From assembly GCF_017876495.1 (NCBI RefSeq), contig NZ_JAGIOB010000001.1, positions 1,054,001-1,118,000 on the forward strand: a DNA stretch of 64,000 nucleotides, in the 5' to 3' direction. Source of the stretch: Microlunatus capsulatus (GTDB taxonomy: Bacteria > Actinomycetota > Actinomycetes > Propionibacteriales > Propionibacteriaceae). The position numbers were made by a program, and so were the translations under genes. Below are positions 51,964 through 60,687 of the stretch, in pieces. The number at the start of each line of letters is the position of its first letter. The first letter of the stretch is position 1. The notes below the pieces were generated by a model. It worked only from the letters and a program-made list of their open reading frames with translations, was not told the origin of the DNA and ran no database searches.

Positions 51964-52713
51964 ATGCTGGCAACCGGTCTGAGCACGACGGCCGAGCGGG
52001 CCCTGGTGGCGTGCTCGGCCCTGGACGGCCACGCGGTCGAGGCCGTCCTCGACGCGTGCTCCCGTCAGGCCGGCCCGGAGGCCGCGGTGACCGAGGTGCT
52101 CGTCCCCGTGCTGCGCGAGGTCGCGCGCTGCGTCGCCGCCGCCGAGCTCACCACCGTCCACCAGCAGCTGTTCACCGGGGCGGCGCAGCGCTGGCTGCGG
52201 CACGCCCGACGAGCCGCTCCCCCACCCACCGTTCCCGCCCCCGTGCTGCTCGCCTGCGCGCTGACCGAGCACCACGCCGTCGAGCTGGCGTCGCTGGAGC
52301 TCCTGCTCCGGCACCGCGGTCTCCCGGTGACCGACCTCGGGGCCAACACCCCGTCCTCGGACCTCCTCGCCGCCATCCGACGGCTCCGGCCCGCAGCCGT
52401 CGTGGTCTCGTGCCACCTGCCCCGTTCGCGTCCCCACGCGGTGGGCGCGCTGCGGCTCGCCCGGAGCCAGGGGGTGAGCACCTTCGCCCACGGCGCCGGG
52501 TTCAGCGCACCGGAGGAGGGCGACCGCGACCCGCTCGACCACCTCGACCCCGACCCGGGGGTGGCGGCGGACGCGATCACCCGGGCCGTCGTGCACCAGC
52601 GGTCGGGGCCATCCCTGCTGCTGCCCCCGACCGAGGTCGTACCCCGGCCCGGCACCGACCGCGAGGCCGCACCGGCGCGGCCGGCTCCGGACCTGTGCCC
52701 GTGCCCGCGCTAG
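51964..52713 (+). CDS. B12-binding domain protein without DNA-binding domain
   Basis: A 249-residue protein. A helical cap-like region (about 20-80; VTEVLVPVLREVARCVAAAELTTVHQQLF) precedes a Rossmann-like cobalamin-binding domain (about 97-205). The DxHxxG cobalamin loop reads TEHHAVEL, keeping the His but replacing the Gly. In light-sensing LitR/CarH proteins the same pair follows a MerR HTH, absent here. ATG 51964 has GGAGGTGG upstream; ATG 51787, directly after the -10, would give a longer form of 308 residues. Confidence 0.78.
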   Translation: MLATGLSTTAERALVACSALDGHAVEAVLDACSRQAGPEAAVTEVLVPVLREVARCVAAAELTTVHQQLFTGAAQRWLRHARRAAPPPTVPAPVLLACALTEHHAVELASLELLLRHRGLPVTDLGANTPSSDLLAAIRRLRPAAVVVSCHLPRSRPHAVGALRLARSQGVSTFAHGAGFSAPEEGDRDPLDHLDPDPGVAADAITRAVVHQRSGPSLLLPPTEVVPRPGTDREAAPARPAPDLCPCPR

Positions 52714-53162
52714 GGAGGAACCCCGGGGCCGACGCCACCGCCCCCGAGCACGGCCTGCCGGAGGACCGCTGCCTCGCGCTCCTGAGGCGGCACAGCATCG
52801 GACGCGTGCTGTCGGCCACGACGGACGGGCTGGCGGTCGTGCCCGTCAACTACCGGTTCGACGGTGACCGGCTGGTGCTCAGCGCTCCCCCGGGCCTCGA
52901 GGAGCTGGCGGCCGCGTCCGGCCCCGTCACCTTCGAGGTGGACCAGCACGAGGAAGGTCTGCCCTGGTCGTGGGTCGTGGTCGTGCAGGGGACGCTCCGC
53001 GTGCTCGACGCCGACGACGTGGACGCGTCGCACTTCGACCCCCCGCTCGCCGCCTGGTCGGCCGACGGCGGGAGCCCGTACCTGGAGCTCGTCGCCCGCA
53101 GCTGGACCGGCCGCGAGCTGAGCCGCCACCACCAGCTCATCCCCGGGGCCGACGGCTGCTGA
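52695..53162 (+). CDS. PPOX-class flavin (pyridoxamine oxidase-like) protein
   Basis: A 155-residue split-barrel flavoprotein. It has RCLALLRRHSIGRVLSATTDGLAVVPVNYRFDGDRLV-like strands 1-3 and FEVDQHEEGLPWSWVVVVQGTLRVL, typical of nitroimidazole-resistance-like PPOX proteins binding FMN, F420 or haem. The start is uncertain: GTG 52695 and GTG 52701 are both in frame and overlap the B12-protein stop, implying coupling. Function unknown; pairing with a B12-binding protein suggests redox or light response. Confidence 0.85.
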   Translation: MPVPALGRNPGADATAPEHGLPEDRCLALLRRHSIGRVLSATTDGLAVVPVNYRFDGDRLVLSAPPGLEELAAASGPVTFEVDQHEEGLPWSWVVVVQGTLRVLDADDVDASHFDPPLAAWSADGGSPYLELVARSWTGRELSRHHQLIPGADGC

Positions 53163-53346
53163 GCCGGTCGGGGGTCGGTGAGCCGACCGGCCCGCCGACG
53201 GCGACCGGTTCTCGGCGCCACCTCCTCGACCCGACCCGGCGGCAGGGCTCGGAGAGCGGCGCCAGCAGGTGGTCGCCGAGGCGGCCGACAGGCTCGCGCG
53301 GCATCATCGGGGCGACGTCGTCCCCCGTGCCCGAGCAGGAGCCGCC

Positions 53347-54948
53347 ATGCCCCGCCCCACCGCCGTGCCCCGCGACCCGGCGCGGACGGACGTCGTCGAC
53401 CACGCCGCGCTGCCCGGACCCGGCGGCCGGAGGTCGCTGATCCCCGCCCCGGACGCCCGGGCGTGGACGCTGAAGGTCGCGCTGTCCCAGCGTCCGTGGA
53501 GCTTCGTCGCCTCGATCGCCATGGCGGCGTCCTTCGTGTGCAACGGCCTGACGCCGGTGGTCATCGGCCACGCCGTCGACGAGGCGGTCGCCACCTCGGC
53601 GCTGGACCGGCTGGGGTTCTGGGTCCTGGTGCTGGCGGGGCTCTACCTCGTCGCGGTCGGCGTCGGCTGGGTCGCCCGCTTCATGCTGGTCCGCAGCCAG
53701 CAGCTGGTCAGCCACGACCTGCGCACCCTGGTGACCGACCGCATCCAGGACCCGCGGGGCTTCGCGGGCCGGGAGCGCACCGCCGGCGGCCTGCTCTCGA
53801 TCGCCTCGTCCGACACCACGCGCGTCGGCGAGATCGTCATGATGACGGTGATGCCGGTCGCCGAGGCGGCCTCGATCACCTACGGCGCGGCCGTCATGTA
53901 CTCCATCGACCCCTGGCTCAGCCTCGCCACGCTGGTCGGCGGGCCGGCGCTGGTCCTCGTGGCGCTGCGGGTCGGCCGCCCGCTGCAGGTCCGCTCGGTC
54001 GAGCGGCAGCAGGCCGTCGCGCAGGCCGCCGCCACCGCGGTCGACGTGGTCCAGGGGCTGCGCATCCTCAAGGGCCTGGGCGCCATCACGACCGTCCGCG
54101 GCCGGTACGAGGCGGTCTCGGGGACCGCCTACGTCAGGACCGTCGCGGCCAACGCGGCGGAGGCGCGGCTCAACGGCGCCACCGAGGCGGCCGGGGCGCT
54201 CTTCGTCTCCGGCCTCGGCATCGCCGCCGGCGTGCTGGCCCTCGACGGCCGGGTCACCATCGGCCAGCTCATCACCGTCGTGGGTCTGACCCAGTTCCTC
54301 ATCACCCCGATGACGATGCTGGGCCGCAACCTCGCGTCGCGCTGGGCGTCGGCGGAGGCCTCGGGCCAGCGGATCCGAGAGGTGCTCGCCGCCGGCTTCG
54401 AGCGGACCGACGAGCCGGACGCCGCCCGCAGCGCCCGGACCGTCGACGCCCTGCCCGTCGGGGTCACCGTCGTCCGGGGGGCGGACCACGCCCTGGTCTC
54501 CCGCCTGGAGGCGCTGCCCCGGACGCGGGTCGTGGTCGCCCCGCACGCCGCCGACCTGTTCGACGGCAGCGTCGCCGACAACGTGCACCCCGACCGGGCC
54601 GTCGCCGAGCGGGCCCTCGCCGTCGCCTGCTGCGACGACATCCCCGAGGGCCCCGACAAGCGCGTCGGCGAGGGCGGGCGGATGCTCTCGGGCGGTCAGC
54701 GCCAGCGGGTCGCGCTGGCCCGCGCCGTCGCCGTCGACCCCGAGGTGCTGGTCCTGCAGGACCCGACCACCGCGGTCGACTCGGTGACCGAGCAGGACAT
54801 CGCCGAGCAGGTGGCGCGGCGACGGGCCGGTCGGACCACCCTCGTGGTCAGCGAGGCGCCCGCCTGGCACGCCGTGGCGGACCACCACCGGAGCCTGGCG
54901 GACCTGCTCGACGGCGACGTCCGGCGGGCCGGGGAGGGCGCCCGGTGA
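53347..54948 (+). CDS. ABC exporter half with P-loop-less nucleotide-binding domain
   Basis: A 533-residue half-transporter. The six-helix exporter domain spans about residues 40-345. Its nucleotide-binding domain is shortened to about 160 residues: no Walker A motif exists, the Q-loop reads VVVAPHAADLF, and the Walker B region is VLVLQDPTTAVD (Gln471-Asp472 instead of Asp-Glu). The signature LSGGQ (447-451) is perfect. ATG 53347 follows CAGGAG. It is coupled to the next gene by a GTGA overlap and should function only as its heterodimer partner. Confidence 0.88.
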   Translation: MPRPTAVPRDPARTDVVDHAALPGPGGRRSLIPAPDARAWTLKVALSQRPWSFVASIAMAASFVCNGLTPVVIGHAVDEAVATSALDRLGFWVLVLAGLYLVAVGVGWVARFMLVRSQQLVSHDLRTLVTDRIQDPRGFAGRERTAGGLLSIASSDTTRVGEIVMMTVMPVAEAASITYGAAVMYSIDPWLSLATLVGGPALVLVALRVGRPLQVRSVERQQAVAQAAATAVDVVQGLRILKGLGAITTVRGRYEAVSGTAYVRTVAANAAEARLNGATEAAGALFVSGLGIAAGVLALDGRVTIGQLITVVGLTQFLITPMTMLGRNLASRWASAEASGQRIREVLAAGFERTDEPDAARSARTVDALPVGVTVVRGADHALVSRLEALPRTRVVVAPHAADLFDGSVADNVHPDRAVAERALAVACCDDIPEGPDKRVGEGGRMLSGGQRQRVALARAVAVDPEVLVLQDPTTAVDSVTEQDIAEQVARRRAGRTTLVVSEAPAWHAVADHHRSLADLLDGDVRRAGEGAR

Positions 54949-56765
54949 GCGGCTCGACCACGGGCGCGGCCGCTCGCGCCGGGACGGGCCCGGGCGCGCG
55001 CTTCCCGCTCGCCACCCTGCGCCAGGTGCGGCGCGAGGTGGCGCGGCAGGTGCTCCTGGTCCGCGGGGCGCGCTGGTCGTTCCTGCTGGCCGTGGTGCTG
55101 CTCGGCCTCGGGGCGTACGCGACCGTGCTGGTCCCCCAGCTGATGGGGCAGGTCGTCGACCTCGTGACGGACGGCGCGGCCGCCCGGTCGATGGGGCGGA
55201 TCGGCGCCGAGCTCGTGGCGCTCGCCCTCGTCGGCGCGGCGATGAGCGCCGGCGGCTTCTACCTGGTGTCGCGGCTGTCCGAGCGCGTGATCGCCAACCT
55301 CCGCCAGGACATGGTCTCGACCGCCCTCGGGCTCCCCCTGCACCAGGTCGAGGACGCGGGGACCGGCGACCTCGTCAGCCGGTCCACCGACGACGTCGCC
55401 GAGCTCTCCGCCGCCGTCACCGAGACCCTGCCCACCCTGTCGACCTCGCTGTTCTCCGTCGTCGCCACGGTGGTCGCGCTGACGACGCTGGACTGGCGCT
55501 TCCTCGTCATCCCCGTCGTCGTCGCGCCGGTGTACCACGTCGCCGCGCGGACCTACCTCGCCCGCGCTCCGCAGCGCTACGCCGAGGAGCGCGCCGCGAT
55601 GGCCGAGCGCGCGCGCCGGGTGCTCGAGGCCATCCGCGGGCGGGCGACGGTGCGGGCGTTCTCGATGGAGGACCGGATGCACACCGAGATCGAGCGCGCG
55701 TCGTGGAGCGTCGTCCGGCTGGGCATCCGCGCCCGCACCACCATGCTGGTGCTCAACACCTGGATGCTCGTGATCGAGTTCCTCATGCTCGCCCTGGCCC
55801 TCGTGGTCGGCTACCACCTCGTGGCCACCGGCGAGCTCACGGTGGGTGCGGTGACCGGCGCGGTGCTGATGATCATCCGGATGCGGGGACCGCTGAACAT
55901 GCTCATGCGGGTCCTCGACGTCGTGCAGTCCGGCTACGCCTCGCTGGCCCGGGTGGTGGGGGTCATCACCGACCCGCCGGTCCCGGTGCCCGACAGCGGG
56001 GCCGACGCGCCGCGCGGGCACGTCGAGCTGCGCGACGTCAGCTTCAGCTACGGCGGGGGCTGGGCCGTCCGGCACGTCGACCTCGCCGTCGCCCCGGGCG
56101 AGACCGTCGCCGTCGTCGGCGCGTCCGGGGCCGGCAAGACCACCGTGGCCGCGCTGGTGGCCGGCCTGCGGGTGCCCGACGCCGGCGAGGTGCTCGTCGA
56201 CGGGTACCCGGTGTCCCGCCTCTCGGACCGCGAGCGCATCGCCCGGATCGCCACCATCAGCCAGGAGGTGCACGTCTTCTCCGGGACCCTGCGCCAGGAC
56301 CTGACGCTGGCCGCGCCCGAGGCCACCGACGCCGAGCTCCTCGCCGCGCTGGACCGCGTCCACGCCGCCGCGTGGTTCGACCGGCTGCCGTCGGGTCTGG
56401 ACACCGTGGTCGGTGCCCGCGGCCTCCAGCTGGAGCCCGTCGCCGCGCAGCAGCTGGCGCTAGCCCGCATCCTGCTGCTGGACCCGGCCGTCGTCGTGAT
56501 GGACGAGGCCACCGCCGAGGCGGGCTCGGCCGGGGCCGGCGCGCTGGAGGCGGCGGCCGACGAGGTGACCCGCGGCCGGTCCGCCCTCGTCGTGGCGCAC
56601 CGGCTCGACCAGGCCTCCCGCGCCGACACCGTCCTCGTGATGGACGGCGGCGCGGTGGTGGAGCGCGGGACCCACGAGCAGCTGCTCGCCCTCCGCGGCA
56701 CCTACCACCGGCTCTGGTCGGCCTGGTCCGTCGGCCGTCAGGAGCGCGACGCCGACGCGTCCTGA
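54945..56765 (+). CDS. ABC exporter half with intact ATPase motifs but degenerate signature
   Basis: A 606-residue half-transporter. The exporter domain spans about residues 40-335, and the NBD (about 355-590) has Walker A GASGAGKTT (392-400), Q-loop TISQEVHVFSGT, Walker B VVVMDEAT (Asp520-Glu521) and H-loop VVAHRLDQ. The ABC signature is replaced by LEPVAAQQ (496-503). With the upstream partner providing LSGGQ, one complete ATP site forms. It starts with GTG 54945 overlapping the first half. Substrate unknown, perhaps a drug or lipid. Confidence 0.9.
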   Translation: MSGSTTGAAARAGTGPGARFPLATLRQVRREVARQVLLVRGARWSFLLAVVLLGLGAYATVLVPQLMGQVVDLVTDGAAARSMGRIGAELVALALVGAAMSAGGFYLVSRLSERVIANLRQDMVSTALGLPLHQVEDAGTGDLVSRSTDDVAELSAAVTETLPTLSTSLFSVVATVVALTTLDWRFLVIPVVVAPVYHVAARTYLARAPQRYAEERAAMAERARRVLEAIRGRATVRAFSMEDRMHTEIERASWSVVRLGIRARTTMLVLNTWMLVIEFLMLALALVVGYHLVATGELTVGAVTGAVLMIIRMRGPLNMLMRVLDVVQSGYASLARVVGVITDPPVPVPDSGADAPRGHVELRDVSFSYGGGWAVRHVDLAVAPGETVAVVGASGAGKTTVAALVAGLRVPDAGEVLVDGYPVSRLSDRERIARIATISQEVHVFSGTLRQDLTLAAPEATDAELLAALDRVHAAAWFDRLPSGLDTVVGARGLQLEPVAAQQLALARILLLDPAVVVMDEATAEAGSAGAGALEAAADEVTRGRSALVVAHRLDQASRADTVLVMDGGAVVERGTHEQLLALRGTYHRLWSAWSVGRQERDADAS

Positions 56766-57508
56766 GGGTGGTCGGCCGCGGTGGGCCCGCCGGCTGCCAG
56801 GTCCGCGAGGACGGCCGCACGCCCCAGAACGTCGATCTGGGCCTCGTTGTAGACCTCGAGGAGGGTCGCCACGACCGCCTCCTGGGTGACCCGCGGACCC
56901 CGCGGCTGGTGCGCGGCCTGGTCGACCAGCCACGGGTGGTCGGCGACGTGCTGCGCGAGCTGCGGGGCCAACGTCTCGGAGAGCCGCTGCCGGGTGGCCT
57001 CGTCCGCGTCCGGCGGCAGCGCGTCGAACGCGGCCCCCGCGTCGTCCGGCTCGGCCTCCACCATCGCCCTCAGGTCGGCCATCGCCGACGCGTCGTAGAG
57101 CTGGGAGTAGACCAGCACCAGCGACCGGTCCGGGCGGGACAGCCGGCCGGCGAGGTCCTCGAAGCCCGACGGCACGTCGGTGGCGGAGACCCCGTGCAGG
57201 ATCGCCCGGATCTCGGCGCGGGCCCGCTGCAGCCGCTCGATGCTGGCGGCGAGGTCGGCGTCGATCGCCAGCAGGGCCGCCGACGGGCTCTCCCCCGCCG
57301 AGCTCACCGACTCCAGCTGCGCGAGCGGCACCCCGAGGTCGCGGAGCCGGCGGATCTGCAGCAGCCGCACGAGGTGCCGGGCGCCGTACTCCTTGTAGCC
57401 GTTGGACCTCCGTCCCGGCTCCTCGAGGAGACCGGCCCGGTGGTAGTGCCGGACCGCGTTCACCGTGGTCCCGGCGAGCTCTGCCACCTCGCGCGTGCTC
57501 CAGGCCAT
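56738..57508 (-). CDS. MerR-family regulator with long effector domain
   Basis: A 256-residue MerR protein. It has MAWSTREVAELAGTTVNAVRHYHRAGLL (HTH), the wing GRRSNGYKEYGARHLVRLL, a coiled coil (about 80-105) and a TipAS/multidrug-like C-terminal domain of about 140 residues. ATG 57508 has GGGGAG upstream. It is divergent from the small multidrug exporter, whose promoter has a MerR-type 19-bp spacer. Its 3-prime end overlaps the ABC gene by 28 bases in antisense. Confidence 0.88.
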   Translation of the reverse strand: MAWSTREVAELAGTTVNAVRHYHRAGLLEEPGRRSNGYKEYGARHLVRLLQIRRLRDLGVPLAQLESVSSAGESPSAALLAIDADLAASIERLQRARAEIRAILHGVSATDVPSGFEDLAGRLSRPDRSLVLVYSQLYDASAMADLRAMVEAEPDDAGAAFDALPPDADEATRQRLSETLAPQLAQHVADHPWLVDQAAHQPRGPRVTQEAVVATLLEVYNEAQIDVLGRAAVLADLAAGGPTAADHPQDASASRS

Positions 57509-57653
57509 CGCCCGCTCCCCTCTCCTTGGGCCGTGGTCCGCCCACGGGCTTCGGGCGTCCCGACCGGCTGACGGCGTCACGACCAGTGAAGACCATGGTC
57601 CGACCACAGGGTCCAGCGCGGGAACACCGTCGGTCGGGGCCGACCAGGGTCGC

Positions 57654-57684
57654 TTGACCCTGTGCCGAGAACACGGTTTCCACT
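57654..57684 (+). promoter_or_regulatory. MerR-type promoter of the small multidrug exporter
   Basis: TTGACC (57654-57659), a 19-bp spacer, TCCACT (57679-57684). The spacer is spanned by an imperfect dyad GACCCTGTG / CACGGTTTC (57656-57664 and 57672-57680, 6 of 9 paired). Over-long 19-bp spacers are the hallmark of MerR-activated promoters. Confidence 0.6.
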
Positions 57685-57747
57685 GTCTCCCGTCCCCGCG
57701 GACGGCCACCCGGCCGACGCGTGCCGCCGAACCTGGGAAGGGCTGAC

Positions 57748-58395
57748 ATGGACAACCCGTACGCGTGGTTGCAGGAGTTCGTCGCGCAGGTGCCCGAGAT
57801 CCTCCGACCGCTGGTCGTGGCCCTCGCCGGCGCCGTCCCCTACGTCGAGGGCGAGGGGGCGGCGGCCTTCGGCATCCTCGCGGGCCTCCACCCCGTCGTC
57901 GCCGCGGCCGCCGGCGCGACGGGCAACATCGCCTGCGTCCTCGCCGTCGTGCTGCTGGGCTCCCGTCTCCGCGACCGGGTGGTCTCGCGTCGCGCCGCGG
58001 GAGCCCGGACGTCGCGGGCCGGGAGCTCCGTCGTCGCCGCTCCGCCGAGCTCCTCGGCCGACGGCGCCGGGTCCGCCGCGGTGTCCCGCACCCCTGGCCC
58101 ACCGGCGGTCGGCGTGCTCGAGCAGCCCGCCGGCGACGAGGACCGGACGGGCGCGAAGCCGACCCGGCGCGCGAAGGGCCGGGCGCGGCTGAACCGCTGG
58201 GTGGTCCGCTTCGGCGTCCCCGGGGCGAGCCTGCTCGCACCGCTCGCGCTCCCCACGATGCTGACCGCCGCGTTCTTCGTCGGGTCGGGGGTCCCCAAGC
58301 ACTGGGTCCTGCTGTGGCAGGTCGTCGCGATCGTCTCGTGGACGAGCGCGGTGGCGGTCGCGGCGACCGGCGCCCTCGCCCTCCTCGGCTGGTGA
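57748..58395 (+). CDS. Small multidrug export protein family member
   Basis: A 215-residue membrane protein of the Sm_multidrug_ex family. It has LRPLVVALAGAVPYVEGEGAAAFGILAGLHPVVAAAAGATGN-like conserved N-terminal helices, then an 80-residue charged, Ala/Ser-rich loop. A C-terminal helical pair follows, RFGVPGASLLAPLALPTMLTAAFFVGSG. ATG 57748 has GGGAAGGG upstream. Divergent MerR and its promoter type suggest drug-inducible expression. Transport function is predicted, not proven for this family. Confidence 0.83.
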   Translation: MDNPYAWLQEFVAQVPEILRPLVVALAGAVPYVEGEGAAAFGILAGLHPVVAAAAGATGNIACVLAVVLLGSRLRDRVVSRRAAGARTSRAGSSVVAAPPSSSADGAGSAAVSRTPGPPAVGVLEQPAGDEDRTGAKPTRRAKGRARLNRWVVRFGVPGASLLAPLALPTMLTAAFFVGSGVPKHWVLLWQVVAIVSWTSAVAVAATGALALLGW

Positions 58396-58457
58396 GCGCG
58401 CTGGCTCGCGGTGGCGGTCGGCACCCGGTCGGCCTGGGGGCCCAGCAGCCGCACCCC

Positions 58458-59126
58458 TCACCGCACGAAGGTGAACAGCGGTGCGGGCGCGGGTCGCAGG
58501 TCGACCGCGGGCCCGGCGTAGCGCACCACGCCCACGGCGGGCCGCCCGCCCCCGTCGTGCGTCTCGTACGCCTGCTCCTCGAACCCGGCGTCGGCGAAGC
58601 GGGCGCGCACCTCGTCGTTGAGGTCGCCGGCCGTGACGCCCGGCAGCTCGCGGCTGAACCGACGGCCCCGTGACCAGAGGACGGCCGCTCCGGGCCGGCA
58701 CAGCTGGGGCGCGACGCCGATCACCCGCCAGACGTCCGCGTCCGCGATGTTGCCGAAGATGCCCACCAGCACCACGACGTCGGCCGGCGCCGCCCCCGCG
58801 TAGGCCTGCACCGTGCCGGCGTCGACGGCACGGACCTCGACGTGCGCCAGTCCTGCGGCGTCCGCCGCGTCGCGAGCCCGCTGGGCGAGCTCTGGGTGCA
58901 GCTCCAGCAGCACGGCCGACACCCGGTCGGCGTCGGCCCGCTCGGCGAGGACCCCCAGGACGTCGCGGCCGTCCCCGGCGCAGACGCTGAGCACCCGGCG
59001 GTCCCCCGCGCGCTCGTCGAGCGCACCGTGCAGGTGGCGGCGCACCCGCCGCAGCCTCCAGGACAGCCCGGAGCGCGGGTCGTCGTAGCGGCGGTGCCAG
59101 TCCTGGTAGTCGCGCGTGCCGGTCAC
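58458..59126 (-). CDS. Class I SAM-dependent methyltransferase
   Basis: A 222-residue methyltransferase. Motif I is VLSVCAGDGRDVLGVLAER, motif II LLELHPELAQRARDAADAAGL, and ADVVVLVGIFGNIADADVWRVI follows. It matches uncharacterised actinobacterial methyltransferases with an N-terminal YDDPRSGLSWRLRRV segment. GTG 59126 is six bases after CATGAT on the minus strand, a leaderless promoter. Substrate unknown. Confidence 0.83.
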   Translation of the reverse strand: MTGTRDYQDWHRRYDDPRSGLSWRLRRVRRHLHGALDERAGDRRVLSVCAGDGRDVLGVLAERADADRVSAVLLELHPELAQRARDAADAAGLAHVEVRAVDAGTVQAYAGAAPADVVVLVGIFGNIADADVWRVIGVAPQLCRPGAAVLWSRGRRFSRELPGVTAGDLNDEVRARFADAGFEEQAYETHDGGGRPAVGVVRYAGPAVDLRPAPAPLFTFVR

Positions 59127-59193
59127 CCCCCGATCATGGCCGCGCCGTCCAGCGGGATCCCCGGTCGGCCCCGCCGAGCGCCCGCCGCGCGGC

Positions 59194-59964
59194 TCAGCCC
59201 TTGTGACGCATCATCCGCTCGGCGGTCCGCAGCGCGAGGCGCGTGGGGAGGACGCGCGACGCGGCGGCGGCCAGGAGGCTGTTCGCCCGACCGTCGACGA
59301 GGGAGGGCGCCGAGCCCGCCAGTCCCCGCCAGGCCGTGTCGACGACCTGCTCCGGCGTGCGCTTCCTCCCGCTGGCACCGGGGTTCATCGGCGTGAGGGT
59401 GTCCCCCGGGGAGACGGCGAGGATGCGCAGGCCAGCGCTCCGGTTCTCCTCCGACAGCGCCTCGGTGAACATCCGGACGTAGGACTTCGAGGCCGCGTAG
59501 GCCGCGAGGTGCGGCACGGGCTGGTACCCGGCCGCACTGGCGATGTTGACGATCGTCCCGTGGCCCTGCGCGCGCATCCGGACCACCGCCGCCCGCGTCA
59601 GCAGGGTGAGCGCGGTGACGTTGAGGTCGACCAGCTGCCGCAGCGCCTGCTCCTCGGCCCGGTGCAGGTCGCCCTCCGGCGCGACGCCGGCGCAGTTGAC
59701 GACGTGGTCGACCCGCGGCAGCCCGCCCACCAGCGCCTCAGCCAGGGCGGTGACGTCCGCCTCCCGGGTGAGGTCGGCGGGGTGCACCTCGACGGCCACC
59801 CGGTGCGCCCTGGCCAGCTCGGCCGCGAGGGCCTCCAGGACGGCGCCCGACCGGGCGACGAGCACGAGGTCGTACCCCTCCCGGGCGTAGCGGCGGGCGA
59901 ACTGCTCGCCGATGCCCGAGCTGGCTCCGGTGATGACGGCGACGGGACGTGACGGGTGGGTCAT
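59194..59964 (-). CDS. Short-chain dehydrogenase/reductase under TetR control
   Basis: A 256-residue classical SDR. It has VITGASSGIGEQFA (9-22), NCAGVAPEGD, catalytic Ser in IASAAGYQP, and YAASKSYV with Tyr/Lys. It resembles DltE/YqjQ-like ketoacyl or aldehyde reductases. ATG 59964 has GAGAGGAC upstream. The divergent TetR gene and two identical palindromes in between show that it is almost certainly repressed by that TetR. Substrate unknown. Confidence 0.9.
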   Translation of the reverse strand: MTHPSRPVAVITGASSGIGEQFARRYAREGYDLVLVARSGAVLEALAAELARAHRVAVEVHPADLTREADVTALAEALVGGLPRVDHVVNCAGVAPEGDLHRAEEQALRQLVDLNVTALTLLTRAAVVRMRAQGHGTIVNIASAAGYQPVPHLAAYAASKSYVRMFTEALSEENRSAGLRILAVSPGDTLTPMNPGASGRKRTPEQVVDTAWRGLAGSAPSLVDGRANSLLAAAASRVLPTRLALRTAERMMRHKG

Positions 59965-59983
59965 GCGGGTCCTCTCGATGAAG

Positions 59984-60033
59984 CGGATGATCTATCCGAG
60001 AAGAGCCTAGCGTGATCCGGATGCCTGATCCGG
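59984..60033. promoter_or_regulatory. Two TetR operators, CGGAT-N5-ATCCG
   Basis: Site 1: CGGAT-GATCT-ATCCG (59984-59998). Site 2: CCGGAT-GCCTG-ATCCGG (60017-60033), directly before the -10 TAGAGT (60035-60040) of tetR. Both are perfect palindromes with 5-base spacers. Confidence 0.8.
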
Positions 60034-60046
60034 TTAGAGTGCGGGG

Positions 60047-60598
60047 ATGGACGGCCAGCGCAGGGACGCCGCACGCAACCGCGCGCACATCGTCGAGGCG
60101 GCCCGCGGACGAGCGGCCGCCGGAGAGGGTCTGGCGCTGAACGCCGTCGCCCGCGCCGCCGACGTGGGGGTGGGGACGGTCTACCGGCACTTCGCGAGCG
60201 TGGACGAGCTGGAGGAGGCCGTGGTCGCGGAGCGGTTCGACGAGCTCGCCGCCCTCCTCCGCGCCGCCGGTCCCGGGCAGCTCGAGCAGGTGCTGACGGC
60301 GCACTTCCGGCTGCTCGCCGACGACGCCCTCTTCGAGAGGGTGACGGCGCGCGCCGAACCGGCGCTGGAGCAGACGACCCGGACGCGCGACGCCCTGATC
60401 ACCGACCTGGCGGAGCTCATGGCCCGCACCCGGGAGCGGGGCGACCTGCGGGCGGACGTCGACGCCGCCGGGGTCCTGCTGCTCGTGTGCGGGCTGGCGC
60501 ACGCCGTGCGCAGCGCGGGGGTCCCCGCCGACAGCCCGCCGGGCCGGGTCCTCCTGCGCGTGGTGCTCGACGGGCTGCGCCCGCCCCGGCGGGACTGA
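60047..60598 (+). CDS. TetR-family regulator of the adjacent SDR
   Basis: A 183-residue TetR protein. The N-terminal HTH (RRDAARNRAHIVEAARGRAA...LNAVARAADVGVGTVYRHF, about 4-48) has the canonical GVGTVYRHF recognition helix. The C-terminal ligand domain is about 130 residues. TAGAGT (60035-60040) is six bases before ATG 60047, a leaderless promoter overlapping operator site 2. It should repress itself and the divergent SDR until an unknown small molecule binds. Confidence 0.9.
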   Translation: MDGQRRDAARNRAHIVEAARGRAAAGEGLALNAVARAADVGVGTVYRHFASVDELEEAVVAERFDELAALLRAAGPGQLEQVLTAHFRLLADDALFERVTARAEPALEQTTRTRDALITDLAELMARTRERGDLRADVDAAGVLLLVCGLAHAVRSAGVPADSPPGRVLLRVVLDGLRPPRRD

Positions 60599-60687
60599 CG
60601 GCGGGACCCTCTCCCCGGCCCGCGGGATCCCCGTGACAGCCCGGAGCAGCCGTAGCGGTCGGCACGGGTCAGCAGAACGCCCAGCAC

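Noticed and set aside
57721-57747. Upstream in-frame GTG for the small multidrug exporter
   Set aside because: It lies before a strong GGGAAGGG ribosome site that fits ATG 57748, and the extension is not conserved-looking.
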